Notes: generated from the letters alone by a model not told the origin. Counted from the stretch's first letter, positions 17,078-25,913 are shown. The stretch is DNA of 64,000 bases from an uncultured Prevotellaceae bacterium (GCA_900317325.1 ONGE01000009.1:1-64000), one strand, 5' to 3'. Numbers and translations: made by a program.

Positions 17078-17238
17078 TCGATAGGGTTGTTTGTTTCTGA
17101 TTTTACGGTCATTCACCCCGTTGTAGCGGTGAATTCTTGATGCAAAATTAACACATTAAGGCTTATCATCTAAAATAATGAGCTAAAAATGAGAATAATT
17201 ATTTTTAGATGGTTGATTTTCTGCATTTTGCGTTTTCT

Positions 17239-17256
17239 AAAATGAGGTCTGAATGA
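17239..17256 (+). promoter_or_regulatory. Operator-like direct repeat before the CotH gene
   Basis: AAAATGAG (17239-17246), 4 bases, GAATGA (17251-17256). The same AAAATGAG-N4-GAATGA occurs at 18811-18828 before the LRR gene. It ends 35 bases before the -7 element here and 24 before it there, an 11-base difference close to one helical turn. Related AATGAG copies lie at 17178-17192 and near 18759. Confidence 0.45.
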
Positions 17257-17291
17257 ATCCACTTTTGGACCAATTTAACATTTCCGGTCTC

Positions 17292-17299
17292 TAACTTTG
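17292..17299 (+). promoter_or_regulatory. -7 element of the CotH-like gene
   Basis: TAACTTTG matches TAnnTTTG. The nearest TTG (17265-17267) is 24 bases away, so the -33 element is poor, which would fit a promoter that needs an activator. Leader about 30 bases to ATG 17336. Confidence 0.5.
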
Positions 17300-17335
17300 T
17301 GGGGAGAAATATTCATTTTAATAATACCATTTTAT

Positions 17336-18691
17336 ATGATCAAAACAAGCTTCTTGATTTCAATTATTTTTATGGTACTGTCGTTTGCCGCTTGTGGGGA
17401 TGAGCCTAAAATACCTGAGCAAGAACCCGATCCTCCAACACCAGAGGACACCGTGGTCATAGACATACCCTTCTCAGGCTCGCTACCCGTGTTGTTTATC
17501 AATACCGAGGATAGCTGTGAGATAGACAGCAAGGATGAGTACGTCAATGCCGAATGGTGGCTGGATGACCTGGGTGACGAACGCTTTGAGTCCATTGGAT
17601 CGAGAAAACAACCCCTGAAAACCGAAATCAAGGGCCACGGCAACTCCACATGGACCAATCTTGACAAGAAACCTTATAGGCTTAAGTTTGAAAAGAAACA
17701 CGAGGTACTTAACATGCCGGCGAGCCGTCATTGGGTGCTAATGGCCAATGCCCAATATTGGATGGGGCAATTGAATGACGCTTTGCCTTTTGAAATCGGG
17801 CGCCGCATGGGCATGGCGTGGAATCCCCGCATGCAACCCGTAGAAGTTGTGCTCAACGGTAATTATATCGGGTTGTATTTCCTGACCGAAAAGATTCGTG
17901 TCGCCAAGAACCGTGTCAACATCGAGGAACAGAATGACTATGAAACCGACCCCGATCGCATCACCGGCGGCTGGCTGCTGGAAATCGACAACTACATCGA
18001 GCCTGATAATATCACGTTCATCGAGGGCAACGGCAATCCCATATGGGTGACCACGCACTCCCCTGAACATCTGAGTGAGAAACAACGTGAATACATCACC
18101 CACTTCTTAATGGCAGCCGATGAAGCTATCTATTGCCATGACAAGAGCAGCACTCTTTGGGAAGATTACATCGACATTGACTCGCTCGCCATTTTCTACA
18201 TTGTTCATGAAGTAGTCGACAATCCCGAAGCGTTTTCGGGCAGCTGCTACATGTACAAGCATCATGGAGAAAACACCAAGTTGGTTTTCGGTCCGCTGTG
18301 GGATTGCGGCAGTTCATTCCACCGCTTTGACTCTACCTATGGTTTTGACGAGTTCATCTACGAGAACCTGCCCAGCTACTGTCGCTCGAGGTGGATTGCT
18401 GAAATTGCCAAATTCCCTCGATTTCAAGAACGTGTGAGGCATCACTGGAAACGCTTTTTTGAAGAGGTCTACCCCACAATGGGAATCTTCATGGAGGAAT
18501 TCACGGCAAGAATTGAGGCCGCTGGCAACTGTGACCATGAACGCTGGCCGCAATACAGCAGCGACAATATCACGGCTCGCATGAGAGCATTTGAGAAACC
18601 TTGCTTCGATAAGAAAGTGGCTTGGCTCAATAGCCAATGGAACGCGCAACATATACACAATAATGTTACTAAATCAAATCAATCGAAATGA
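17336..18691 (+). CDS. CotH-like kinase family lipoprotein
   Basis: 451 residues from ATG 17336; the upstream in-frame ATG at 17297 overlaps the -7 element. Lipobox MVLSFAACG gives Cys20, followed by a Pro/Glu-rich linker (PEQEPDPPTPED). The CotH domain starts with IKGHGNSTWTNLDKKPYRLKF (about 103-123) and continues with NGNYIGLYFLTEKI (about 174-187) and GPLWDCGSSFHRFD (about 307-320), all family landmarks. CotH of Bacillus is a protein kinase of the spore coat; secreted Bacteroidota members have no settled function. Between a TPR-LuxR regulator and a BspA-like protein, it is probably part of the same surface regulon. Confidence 0.9.
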   Translation: MIKTSFLISIIFMVLSFAACGDEPKIPEQEPDPPTPEDTVVIDIPFSGSLPVLFINTEDSCEIDSKDEYVNAEWWLDDLGDERFESIGSRKQPLKTEIKGHGNSTWTNLDKKPYRLKFEKKHEVLNMPASRHWVLMANAQYWMGQLNDALPFEIGRRMGMAWNPRMQPVEVVLNGNYIGLYFLTEKIRVAKNRVNIEEQNDYETDPDRITGGWLLEIDNYIEPDNITFIEGNGNPIWVTTHSPEHLSEKQREYITHFLMAADEAIYCHDKSSTLWEDYIDIDSLAIFYIVHEVVDNPEAFSGSCYMYKHHGENTKLVFGPLWDCGSSFHRFDSTYGFDEFIYENLPSYCRSRWIAEIAKFPRFQERVRHHWKRFFEEVYPTMGIFMEEFTARIEAAGNCDHERWPQYSSDNITARMRAFEKPCFDKKVAWLNSQWNAQHIHNNVTKSNQSK

Positions 18692-18810
18692 TAACGATGC
18701 CGTGAATCTTTGATGCATTGCCACTATTTGGTGCCCAATATCTAAACCCATGAGACTAAAATGAGATTTTTATTTTTTATATGCAAGATTTCCAGCACTT
18801 TACATTTTTG

Positions 18811-18860
18811 AAAATGAGATTGGAATGAGGCGGTTTTTTGACAAATTAGTTATAACTTTG
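18811..18860 (+). promoter_or_regulatory. Operator-like repeat and -7 element before the large LRR gene
   Basis: AAAATGAG-ATTG-GAATGA (18811-18828) repeats the motif found before the CotH-like gene, and TAACTTTG (18853-18860) is identical to that gene's -7 element. No TTG lies at the usual distance. Leader about 40 bases to ATG 18907. Confidence 0.45.
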
Positions 18861-18906
18861 CATGTGAAAATCCTATCGCAATTAATAACTAAAACGACAT
18901 ATCATT

Positions 18907-21900
18907 ATGAACACGACAAAGAAACTGATGACACTGCTGATGATGGCGCTCGCCATAGCGCTACAGGCTTCGGCAGGCTATGAAGAGCTTACTTATAATG
19001 GCATCAATTATGAGTTTTATTTCTCCGGCACTGGCAATAACGCAGTGGGAGATTCTGTCAAAGTAGGTAATAACAGCGGTTTCAGCGGTGTTGCAAATAT
19101 TGCATCTTCGGTGACCTGTGAATATACCTATGTTTCTGGCCTAGACGCTCAAGGTAGCCCCATTTACACAACACGCAAACTGACTGCCCCAGTCATTGCC
19201 ATCAGCAAAAATGCGTTCCAGAATTGCCGCGACCTGACGAGCGTGACCATCCCTAACTCGGTTATCGAAATCGGGGAATATGCCTTTGCGCATTGTCTAT
19301 ACTTGACAAATCTGAGCATTGGCAACTCGGTGGACTCCATCGGCCAATATGCGTTCCAGGAATGTGCAAGCCTACCTAGCGTGGCCATACCCAATAGCGT
19401 CACATCAATCCCTAAAGGATGTTTCTCGCAATGCCGCAGCATGACCAGTGTGAGCTTCCCCAGCACAGTCACCGACATCGGCACACGGGCATTCTATGAT
19501 TGTCGCAAACTGACAGGCGTGAACATTCCAAATTCGGTAACTACCATCGGAGATAGCACATTCTATGGCTGCATCGGCTTGGCAAACGTGATGATTGGCA
19601 ACTCCGCCACATCAATACCCAGAAGCTGTTTCAATGGTTGCACCAGTCTGACGAGTGTAAACGTCCCGAACTCTGTCACTGCCATCGGTGACAAGGCGTT
19701 CTACAATTGCCAGAGCTTGACGAGTGTGGATATTCCCAACACCGTTACAACTCTAGGTAAATCAGCGTTCTATAATTGTACCAGCTTGACAAGTGCAACC
19801 ATAGGTAACGCTGTTGATGCCATCAAAGAAAGTACGTTCTATAATTGCCGCAACTTGAGGAGCTTCAGCATCCCCAATTCGGTCACTGCCATTGGGTATG
19901 AGGCTTTTTATCGATGCACCAACCTGACCAGTCTGACCATTGGCAACTCGGTCGCGTCTATCGGAGAATACGCGTTCTATTATTGCGAAGGCTTGACGAG
20001 TGTCGCTATTCCTAACTCGGTCATCACCATTGCAAAGGGGGCATTCTATGAATGCATGAATCTGACTGAAGTGGCGCTCGGCAACGCTGTTACAACCATC
20101 GGGGATATGGCATTCCTTGATTGCAGAAGCCTGAAAGGTATAGACATTCCCAACTCTGTTACCACTATTGGTAATGATGCGTTCTTTAATTGCTCAAGCA
20201 TGGCGAGTGTAATCATCGGCAACTCGGTCGCCACCATCGGTAATTCAGTGTTCACGGGTTGCACAAGCTTGACAAGCGTGGACATCCCCAATTCAGTCAC
20301 CGAAATGGGTACATCAGTATTCTACAATTGCAGCAACCTAAGGAGCGTAAACATATCAAATTCCTTGATAGCAATCCCGAGCAGTTGTTTCTATGACTGC
20401 ATTAGGCTAGAGAGCGTTATCGTCCCCAACCAAGTCGAAACTATATGGGATTGGGCATTTGCCGGATGCCGTAATCTGTCGAGCGTGACCTTTCCAAGCT
20501 CAATCATTGCGATTGAGAACAATGCTTTCTATGATTGCATCTCGCTGACGAGCGTGACTTGTCAAGCCATGACGCCTCCTCATTTCATTCAAGAGGCTAG
20601 TTTCGATGAGCGATGCTACGAGAACGCCACATTACATGTTCCCGCCAGTGCTGTGGAGAGCTATTGCAATGCTCCCGTTTGGAAAAAATTCGTCCATATC
20701 CAAGCCATAGACAACCAACCCGGTGACGAGCCCGGTTACGAGTACGTCCCCTTCGTGCGCGAGGGCGTGAAATGGGTATATTATATCGATGATTACAATT
20801 ATCATGTAGATTTTTACACTAATCCCGCACGTGGAAACAATACAGTTTACCGTACCCTTGAGCTCAAGGGAGATACGCTCATCAACGACAAGATTTACAA
20901 GGCTTTGCACCTGTACAGTGGCGAATCGATTGATGAGGAGAACGACACCATCCCCGTCTTCTTGCGTGAAGAGGACAAGAAAGTCTATGGCATTATCCCT
21001 GACGGCGTAAGATATGATCACTGCCAGATTTATAATTTTTGGGATGAACGTCTCAATGGTTTTGATCATTGGTACAATGGAGAAGAGTTTTTGCTCTATG
21101 ATTTTCAGAATCCTGCTGCCCAATGGGAAAACCTGCTCAATAGTTTTGACTATGATGAAGATTTTTATACCTATACCCGTCTCTTTACAGATACAATCCC
21201 CCTTGGAAATAAACTTGCAAAACGGTACGTGGGTGAGATTAATTCGCATGAATACCAGACCATCGAGGGCGTTGGTTTAATAGGTTATAACTCCACCCCA
21301 TTTCTTCTTTTCCAGCCGTTGTTTGCAGGGATTCATGACGAAATCTATGGTTTGGAGAAAGTGGTGGAAAATGGTGAGGTCATTTATCCCCAGAACTACG
21401 TGGAAGACGGGTATTTGCCACTTATCAGTGAAGGTGTCAAGTGGGTAAATGAACGTGTGACAGTCAATCATGGTGATACTACATGTTACTATTATACCTA
21501 TGAGTTCAAAGGCAATCACCCGGTTACCGGAATATGGGGGCTGCAACGAAAGGCGTTATACCGATATGAAGGCCTCAACCACCAGCTTGACACAGAGCAA
21601 GATAGCATTGTCTCTGGCTTGAGAGAGAACGGGGCAAAGGTTTCATATTTCAACAATGTGCCATTAGATGATGTTATCAGCCAGGGTCGTGATATGATTG
21701 ACTTTCAAGGGACGTCCGAAGCATATGATTTTGATGATGATTATGATTATGGACATCGTTTGTTGTACGGAATGTCCACAACAGAATCAGGATGGCTAAA
21801 CAGCAAATACTATTACACTGAATTTCAGCGTGAGTCCTTCTTGAACGACGACAACTTTGTTAAGGCAGATCCCATCATGATCGACGGTTACAAGTGCAGC

Positions 21901-22323
21901 CGACTGGCTTATATCGGTGAACAGAGTGACACCTTGGCCTACATTGTCGAGGGCATCGGCTTTGACAGCCGCGACATGGGCGACTTGTTGACGCCGTTCA
22001 CCCGCCGTCCCAACCCCTCCGCCGACTACCAGGAGTGGTGCGGCCTTAGCCACGTCATTAAAGACGGCAAAATCATCTACAAGGGCATGCGCTATAATCC
22101 TAATGCGATAATTGTCATACCTGGCGATGTCAACGGGGACGGAGAAGTCACCCTCGCCGATGCCAACAGCGTGATTGACATCGTTATCATGGGAGGCAAC
22201 TCCAGCCACCCCCGCATGCCTATCGACGTTGACGGCAATTACATCGGTGACGTGAACAGCGACGGTGAGATTACCATTGCCGATATCAATTCCATCATCG
22301 ATATGATCCTCAATAAGAATTAA
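18907..22323 (+). CDS. Large secreted BspA-like LRR protein with dockerin-like end
   Basis: 1138 residues with signal peptide MNTTKKLMTLLMMALAIALQ-ASA. Residues about 110-547 are 19 consecutive 23-residue LRR_5 repeats, L-T-S-V-x-I-P-N-S-V-x-x-I-G-x-x-A-F-Y-x-C, in which IPNSV and IGNSV types alternate through much of the array. Two homologous modules follow, starting YVPFVREGVKWVYY (about 613) and YLPLISEGVKWVNE (about 836), of unknown function. Two dockerin-like repeats end the protein (GDVNGDGEVTLADANSVI and GDVNSDGEITIADINSII). Expected at the cell surface, binding unknown ligands. A small membrane protein gene follows after 12 bases, probably in the same transcript. Confidence 0.92.
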   Translation: MNTTKKLMTLLMMALAIALQASAGYEELTYNGINYEFYFSGTGNNAVGDSVKVGNNSGFSGVANIASSVTCEYTYVSGLDAQGSPIYTTRKLTAPVIAISKNAFQNCRDLTSVTIPNSVIEIGEYAFAHCLYLTNLSIGNSVDSIGQYAFQECASLPSVAIPNSVTSIPKGCFSQCRSMTSVSFPSTVTDIGTRAFYDCRKLTGVNIPNSVTTIGDSTFYGCIGLANVMIGNSATSIPRSCFNGCTSLTSVNVPNSVTAIGDKAFYNCQSLTSVDIPNTVTTLGKSAFYNCTSLTSATIGNAVDAIKESTFYNCRNLRSFSIPNSVTAIGYEAFYRCTNLTSLTIGNSVASIGEYAFYYCEGLTSVAIPNSVITIAKGAFYECMNLTEVALGNAVTTIGDMAFLDCRSLKGIDIPNSVTTIGNDAFFNCSSMASVIIGNSVATIGNSVFTGCTSLTSVDIPNSVTEMGTSVFYNCSNLRSVNISNSLIAIPSSCFYDCIRLESVIVPNQVETIWDWAFAGCRNLSSVTFPSSIIAIENNAFYDCISLTSVTCQAMTPPHFIQEASFDERCYENATLHVPASAVESYCNAPVWKKFVHIQAIDNQPGDEPGYEYVPFVREGVKWVYYIDDYNYHVDFYTNPARGNNTVYRTLELKGDTLINDKIYKALHLYSGESIDEENDTIPVFLREEDKKVYGIIPDGVRYDHCQIYNFWDERLNGFDHWYNGEEFLLYDFQNPAAQWENLLNSFDYDEDFYTYTRLFTDTIPLGNKLAKRYVGEINSHEYQTIEGVGLIGYNSTPFLLFQPLFAGIHDEIYGLEKVVENGEVIYPQNYVEDGYLPLISEGVKWVNERVTVNHGDTTCYYYTYEFKGNHPVTGIWGLQRKALYRYEGLNHQLDTEQDSIVSGLRENGAKVSYFNNVPLDDVISQGRDMIDFQGTSEAYDFDDDYDYGHRLLYGMSTTESGWLNSKYYYTEFQRESFLNDDNFVKADPIMIDGYKCSRLAYIGEQSDTLAYIVEGIGFDSRDMGDLLTPFTRRPNPSADYQEWCGLSHVIKDGKIIYKGMRYNPNAIIVIPGDVNGDGEVTLADANSVIDIVIMGGNSSHPRMPIDVDGNYIGDVNSDGEITIADINSIIDMILNKN

Positions 22324-22335
22324 AACATCAACACA

Positions 22336-22773
22336 ATGAGCAAGACCAATAAACAGTGTCTTTGGGCGTTCCTGATATCGGCTGCGGTTTTTGCTGCCAC
22401 ATGCAGTGTGCGTGCCTACCATTCTACCGTGGAATGCGCTTGGGCACAGGTGGTAGCCTATGCCACTATTACCTGGTTCCTGCTCGACAAGTGTGGCCAT
22501 GACACTAAAAAGCAGTTATGGGTTGTCGCCAGCATCATTCTCGGTCGCTTGTTCCTCGATGTGGCGGTGAGGTTATTTCTTCCCGTCCCGATAGACACGG
22601 CATTTGAATCGGTCATCGCCATCGCTACGATTCTGTTGACATGGTTGTGCCAAAAAACAAGAGAGTTCTTGATAACAATCTTCGCCATTGCCTTCATCAC
22701 CGTCTTGAATTCTGTTGTTCATCACGCATGGCTTGACTTTATCGCCAGCAGCATGATGTACTCCTGTAAATGA
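22336..22773 (+). CDS. Small integral membrane protein of unknown function
   Basis: 145 residues, four hydrophobic segments (about 9-25, 36-51, 61-78 and 88-104/112-130) separated by short charged loops such as DKCGHDTKKQ and CQKTREF. No domain recognised. It starts 12 bases after the LRR gene and is very likely co-transcribed with it. ATG start clear; no alternative upstream. Confidence 0.65.
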   Translation: MSKTNKQCLWAFLISAAVFAATCSVRAYHSTVECAWAQVVAYATITWFLLDKCGHDTKKQLWVVASIILGRLFLDVAVRLFLPVPIDTAFESVIAIATILLTWLCQKTREFLITIFAIAFITVLNSVVHHAWLDFIASSMMYSCK

Positions 22774-22796
22774 CACATCCGGGAAAAAAAGCCCTG

Positions 22797-22827
22797 TCAG
22801 GGGCGACAGTGCACGTGTCGCCCCTGA
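22797..22827. repeat. 12-bp perfect hairpin
   Basis: TCAGGGGCGACA and TGTCGCCCCTGA around the 7-base loop GTGCACG. The run of seven A precedes it (22784-22790), so the U-run needed for termination would exist only on the minus-strand transcript; on the plus strand no T-run follows. It may still help end the LRR transcript or be part of a repeat family. Confidence 0.6.
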
Positions 22828-22956
22828 TGAGGCTAAGACTTCAACTATTTCAGGGGTTGCACTCGGCTTCGCCTCGTTACACGTTTAGTAGACACTAACA
22901 GGACTATATCAGTCTCTACTGCAACACGTTTCTTATATGGCAACCCGCCTTTCATA

Positions 22957-22985
22957 AAAGGAAAACAAGAAATACAATAAGCACA
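22957..22985 (+). repeat. Dispersed intergenic repeat, copy 2
   Basis: AAAACAAGAAATACAAT then AAGCACA, nearly identical to 7391-7418. Unlike copy 1 it is not followed by the complementary arm, so it does not form a hairpin here. Confidence 0.6.
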
Positions 22986-23035
22986 GAATCGCTGGGGGGG
23001 CATGATGCGTTTTCACATCTTTTAGGATAGAAAGG

Positions 23036-23066
23036 TTGTGGGGGTGAGAGATATTGTGTAATTTTG
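23036..23066 (+). promoter_or_regulatory. Promoter of the P-loop/CYTH gene
   Basis: TTG (23036-23038), 20-base spacer, TAATTTTG (23059-23066). Leader of about 28 bases to ATG 23101. Confidence 0.7.
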
Positions 23067-23100
23067 GACCTCTTTTTGTGATATAAACCTAAGTGAGAGA

Positions 23101-24198
23101 ATGACTGACAAAATTACCAATAAAATCACCAAGATTGTGTTGACCGGCGGCCCCTGCGCTGGCAAGACGACGGCCATGGCACAGATCATCGAGCACTTCA
23201 GCAGCCTGGGCTTCCAGGTGTTCGCCATTCCCGAGGTGCCCACGATGTTCAGCAGCGCCGGCATCAACTACTTGACGCATAACAAGGCCTTGTTCTTCGA
23301 GGCCGAGAAATCGACATTGAACATCCAGCTGGCCCTCGAGGACCACTTCGCCAAGATGGCTGCCGAGTGCAGCAAGCCCGTGCTCATCGTGTGCGACCGC
23401 GGCACGATGGACATCAGCGCCTATGTCTCGCCCGAGATCTGGGAAGCGCTGACCGAGGAGATGGGCACCAACACCGTGAAGCTGCGTGATGCCCGCTACG
23501 AGGCCATCCTGCACATGGTGACCGCTGCCGCCGGCGCCGAGCAGTTCTACACCAACGAGAACAACAAGTTCCGCAGCGAGGATGTGGAAATGGCTCGCGA
23601 GCTCGACCGCAAGGTGCTGAACGCCTGGACGGGTCACCCCCACCTGCGCGTGATCGGCAACCACATGGACTTTGACGACAAGCTGCGCCAGGTGCTCAAC
23701 GAGATTTCGACCGTGCTGGGCGTTCCCAGCCCCATCGAGAAGGAGCACAAATACATCGTCGAGGTCATCGGCGACATCCCCGACTACACCGAGAGCGAGA
23801 TTACCCAGACCTACCTGCTGAGCGAGCCGGGCACCGAGATGCGCGTGCGCAAACGCGGTTGGCAGGGCAGCTACGTCTATTTCCAGACCATCAAGAAGAC
23901 CGTGAGCAGCGACAAGCAGATCGAGACCGAGCGCCGCATCACCGCCCAGCAGTATGTTGACCTGCTGCAGCTGGCCGACCCCAACCGCAAGTCCATCAGC
24001 AAAATGCGCAAGTGCTTCGTGTGGAAGAACCGCTACTTCGAGCTCGACACCTACATCGAGCCCAAACTGGGCATGCAGATTCTGGAGCTCGAGGGCGTCA
24101 AGGAAGGCGACGAGGTGGAATTCCCGCCGTTCATCAAGGTCATTGAGGACATTACCGGCAACGAGAAGTATTATAACTACCAGTTGTCGCTGCGGTAA
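23101..24198 (+). CDS. AAA_28 P-loop ATPase fused to a CYTH-like domain (TTD14-like)
   Basis: 365 residues, cytoplasmic. The N-terminal half has Walker A GGPCAGKT (16-23) and VCDRGTMD (about 100-107), as in AAA_28/NadR-like nucleotide-binding proteins. The C-terminal half begins EKEHKY (about 213-218), the ExExK signature of CYTH phosphohydrolases, followed by Arg/Lys strands MRVRKRG, TERRI and KMRKCF and acidic strands FELDTY and ILELEG that line the CYTH tunnel. This combination resembles TTD14 of flies and uncharacterised bacterial homologues. It probably binds nucleotides and a triphosphate- or phosphate-rich ligand; the reaction is unknown. Monocistronic with its own promoter and strong terminator. 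Strongly G/C-ending codons suggest good expression. Confidence 0.8.
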   Translation: MTDKITNKITKIVLTGGPCAGKTTAMAQIIEHFSSLGFQVFAIPEVPTMFSSAGINYLTHNKALFFEAEKSTLNIQLALEDHFAKMAAECSKPVLIVCDRGTMDISAYVSPEIWEALTEEMGTNTVKLRDARYEAILHMVTAAAGAEQFYTNENNKFRSEDVEMARELDRKVLNAWTGHPHLRVIGNHMDFDDKLRQVLNEISTVLGVPSPIEKEHKYIVEVIGDIPDYTESEITQTYLLSEPGTEMRVRKRGWQGSYVYFQTIKKTVSSDKQIETERRITAQQYVDLLQLADPNRKSISKMRKCFVWKNRYFELDTYIEPKLGMQILELEGVKEGDEVEFPPFIKVIEDITGNEKYYNYQLSLR

Positions 24199-24230
24199 AC
24201 CGAGCGCTACTGGAGCAACCCGGACAAACA

Positions 24231-24285
24231 CTCAGGGGGATGCGTGCTGGCTCTCGAGCCATCGCATCCCCCTGAGGCTTTTTTT
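24231..24285 (+). terminator. Strong rho-independent terminator
   Basis: CTCAGGGGGATGCG (24231-24244) pairs perfectly with CGCATCCCCCTGAG (24263-24276), an inner GGCT/AGCC stem fills the loop, and GCTTTTTTT follows. It ends the P-loop/CYTH transcript and lies 28 bases from the converging gene. Confidence 0.92.
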
Positions 24286-24312
24286 CACGACAGGGTCAGT
24301 GCCTGTTGCCGA

Positions 24313-25092
24313 TTATTCGGTAGCGCTCATCACTATATTGATAAGGGTGGTCACGTCGGTGACGTTGAGCGTGTTATCGTCATTGGCATCGGCGTTGAAC
24401 TTGCTGAACGGGTTGGACTTATCACCAGTCATCACATAGTTGATGAGTGCAGTGACGTCCGACACATTGACACGACCGTCGCAATTCACATCGCCCAGCA
24501 TGGTTACTGGCTTGTCGCAGATCTCCCAGTAAACGATGTCGGAGTAAGTGGCTTCATCACCAACGATGTAGTTGGTGCGGATACCGATGCGCCACTCGAA
24601 GAAAGGCTCAATGTCAAAACCGGCATCAAGAATCGGCTGGATGTTGTTGGTCTTGCCGGGGAAATGTACAAACCAGTACTCGATGTCCATGCCTTCAAAA
24701 CCGAACGGAATCATAGTCGTCGGCTCGGAGAACTCATGATAGACTTCGGGCATGAAAGTGAAGACCTCGTCAAAATCGGTGAAAATCGTGTAGGACACGT
24801 ATTGCTCATCGAGCAAGGTATAGGTCAATTCACCGGTAATGGCCTCGTCACCCATCAGGCCAGGATAATCGTCGGCCACGGGGCGCTGCATCACGTCCAT
24901 ACCGATTTGGAACATCATCTGGCAGTTGGTCACATACAATACCGGCTCACCGGTAATCGTATCATTGAAAATAATGGGTTGACCGTCAATCCAGTCTTGA
25001 ACTTCGGGGTTCAATGGTCTGGGCAGGGTGCTTTGAGCGAACGCGCCAACCGTTGCGGCCAGCAGGAACACGAGTAATGTAATTTTCTTCAT
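24313..25092 (-). CDS. Secreted protein of unknown function with dockerin-like end
   Basis: 259 residues from ATG 25092 (MKKITLLVFLLAATVGAFAQ signal peptide); an earlier in-frame start would put non-signal sequence before it. Residues about 25-190 form an unrecognised, beta-rich domain with motifs such as MMFQIGMDVM and YWFVHFPGKTNNIQPILDAG. The C-terminal 65 residues are two dockerin-like repeats, GDVNCDGRVNVSDVTALI and ADANDDNTLNVTDVTTLI. A TATTTTTG -7-like element lies at 25202-25195. Expected outside the cell or on its surface. Confidence 0.8.
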   Translation of the reverse strand: MKKITLLVFLLAATVGAFAQSTLPRPLNPEVQDWIDGQPIIFNDTITGEPVLYVTNCQMMFQIGMDVMQRPVADDYPGLMGDEAITGELTYTLLDEQYVSYTIFTDFDEVFTFMPEVYHEFSEPTTMIPFGFEGMDIEYWFVHFPGKTNNIQPILDAGFDIEPFFEWRIGIRTNYIVGDEATYSDIVYWEICDKPVTMLGDVNCDGRVNVSDVTALINYVMTGDKSNPFSKFNADANDDNTLNVTDVTTLINIVMSATE

Positions 25093-25292
25093 AAATAAAG
25101 TAGTTTTTAAAGTTATTAATTGTTGGTAGTATGAAATGTCAGCAATCATTTCCAGACTATCGCCGCATCAGCCCAGATGCCGATAATCAGACTGCAAAAA
25201 TAACAAAAAAAATCAAAACCGAAAGACATTTGCCGCGTTTTTATCGTTTTCATCAATACGAGGGGCCGTCATGCCGCCATTAACGACACGAC

Positions 25293-25333
25293 AAAAAAAT
25301 CCCCTGAGGGCATTCAGTGTGCCCGGAGGGGAT
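25293..25333 (-). terminator. Terminator after the FKBP gene
   Basis: Minus-strand arms ATCCCCT-C-CGGGCA and TGCCC-TC-AGGGGAT (25333-25300) close a 7-base loop; seven T follow. About 45 bases after the stop codon. Confidence 0.85.
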
Positions 25334-25376
25334 ATTCCATTGTTCTCGCTCCGATGGTCGAAGCGAGGGGTTTGCG

Positions 25377-25913
25377 TCAATTAGCCTTGTACTTGTAGAT
25401 GTCCACCAGCTTAATGTCAAAGACGAGATTGCTGAAAGGCAGCAGCACATCAGACTTCTTGTAGGATCCGTATCCCTGGTGGTAAGGAACGATGATGGTG
25501 CAGCTGTCGCCCACGTGCATGCGCGTCAACGCAATCATCCATCCCTCGACGGTCTGGTTGATCATCGTGCGGAAGATACTGTCGGCCGGCGACAATGATG
25601 CGTAGGACGAGTCAACAGGCGTGCCGTTATACAGCCTCAGGTGGAACTTCACGTCAACGGTCGAGGTGATCAGCGGCTTGAGGTTGCCACGCGTGAGCAT
25701 GGTGTCGTTGTGCCAACGGATGAGCGTTGTGGCCGACGGATCCCAAGCTGCAGTGAGCTTGGTGTACTGGCCCGAAGCGGCTTGCTGCTCATACCACTTG
25801 TCATTATTCACGCGCCAATCCTTATACTCGTCATAGACGTTATTGCCCAGACACGAATCGAGCATCGTTAAGGCCACAACGGCCATGATGACGGTATAGA
25901 AAAATTTCTTCAT
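25377..25913 (-). CDS. FKBP-type peptidyl-prolyl isomerase lipoprotein
   Basis: 178 residues. Lipoprotein signal with lipobox ALTMLDSC (Cys21). The C-terminal part is FKBP-like: VKFHLRLYNGTPVDSSY (about 88-104), TVEGWMIALTRMHVGDSCTIIVP (about 121-143), YGS and NLVFDIKLVDI at the end. It should assist folding of exported proteins in the periplasm or on the outer membrane. It lies 58 bases downstream of glyS on the same strand; the gap has AGCTGTCAGCT-type short repeats and no clear promoter, so read-through from glyS is possible. Confidence 0.85.
   Translation of the reverse strand: MKKFFYTVIMAVVALTMLDSCLGNNVYDEYKDWRVNNDKWYEQQAASGQYTKLTAAWDPSATTLIRWHNDTMLTRGNLKPLITSTVDVKFHLRLYNGTPVDSSYASLSPADSIFRTMINQTVEGWMIALTRMHVGDSCTIIVPYHQGYGSYKKSDVLLPFSNLVFDIKLVDIYKYKAN

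Larger units (their letters stand above)
22774..23100. other. Gene-free interval with hairpins and a dispersed repeat
   Basis: A perfect 12-bp hairpin (22797-22827) lies 24 bases after the stop codon, with an A-run on its left side. A GGC-TTC-GCC mini-hairpin follows near 22870, then copy 2 of the dispersed repeat (22957-22985), a run of eight G (22994-23000 region), and the promoter of the next gene. No coding frame is supported. Confidence 0.65.
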
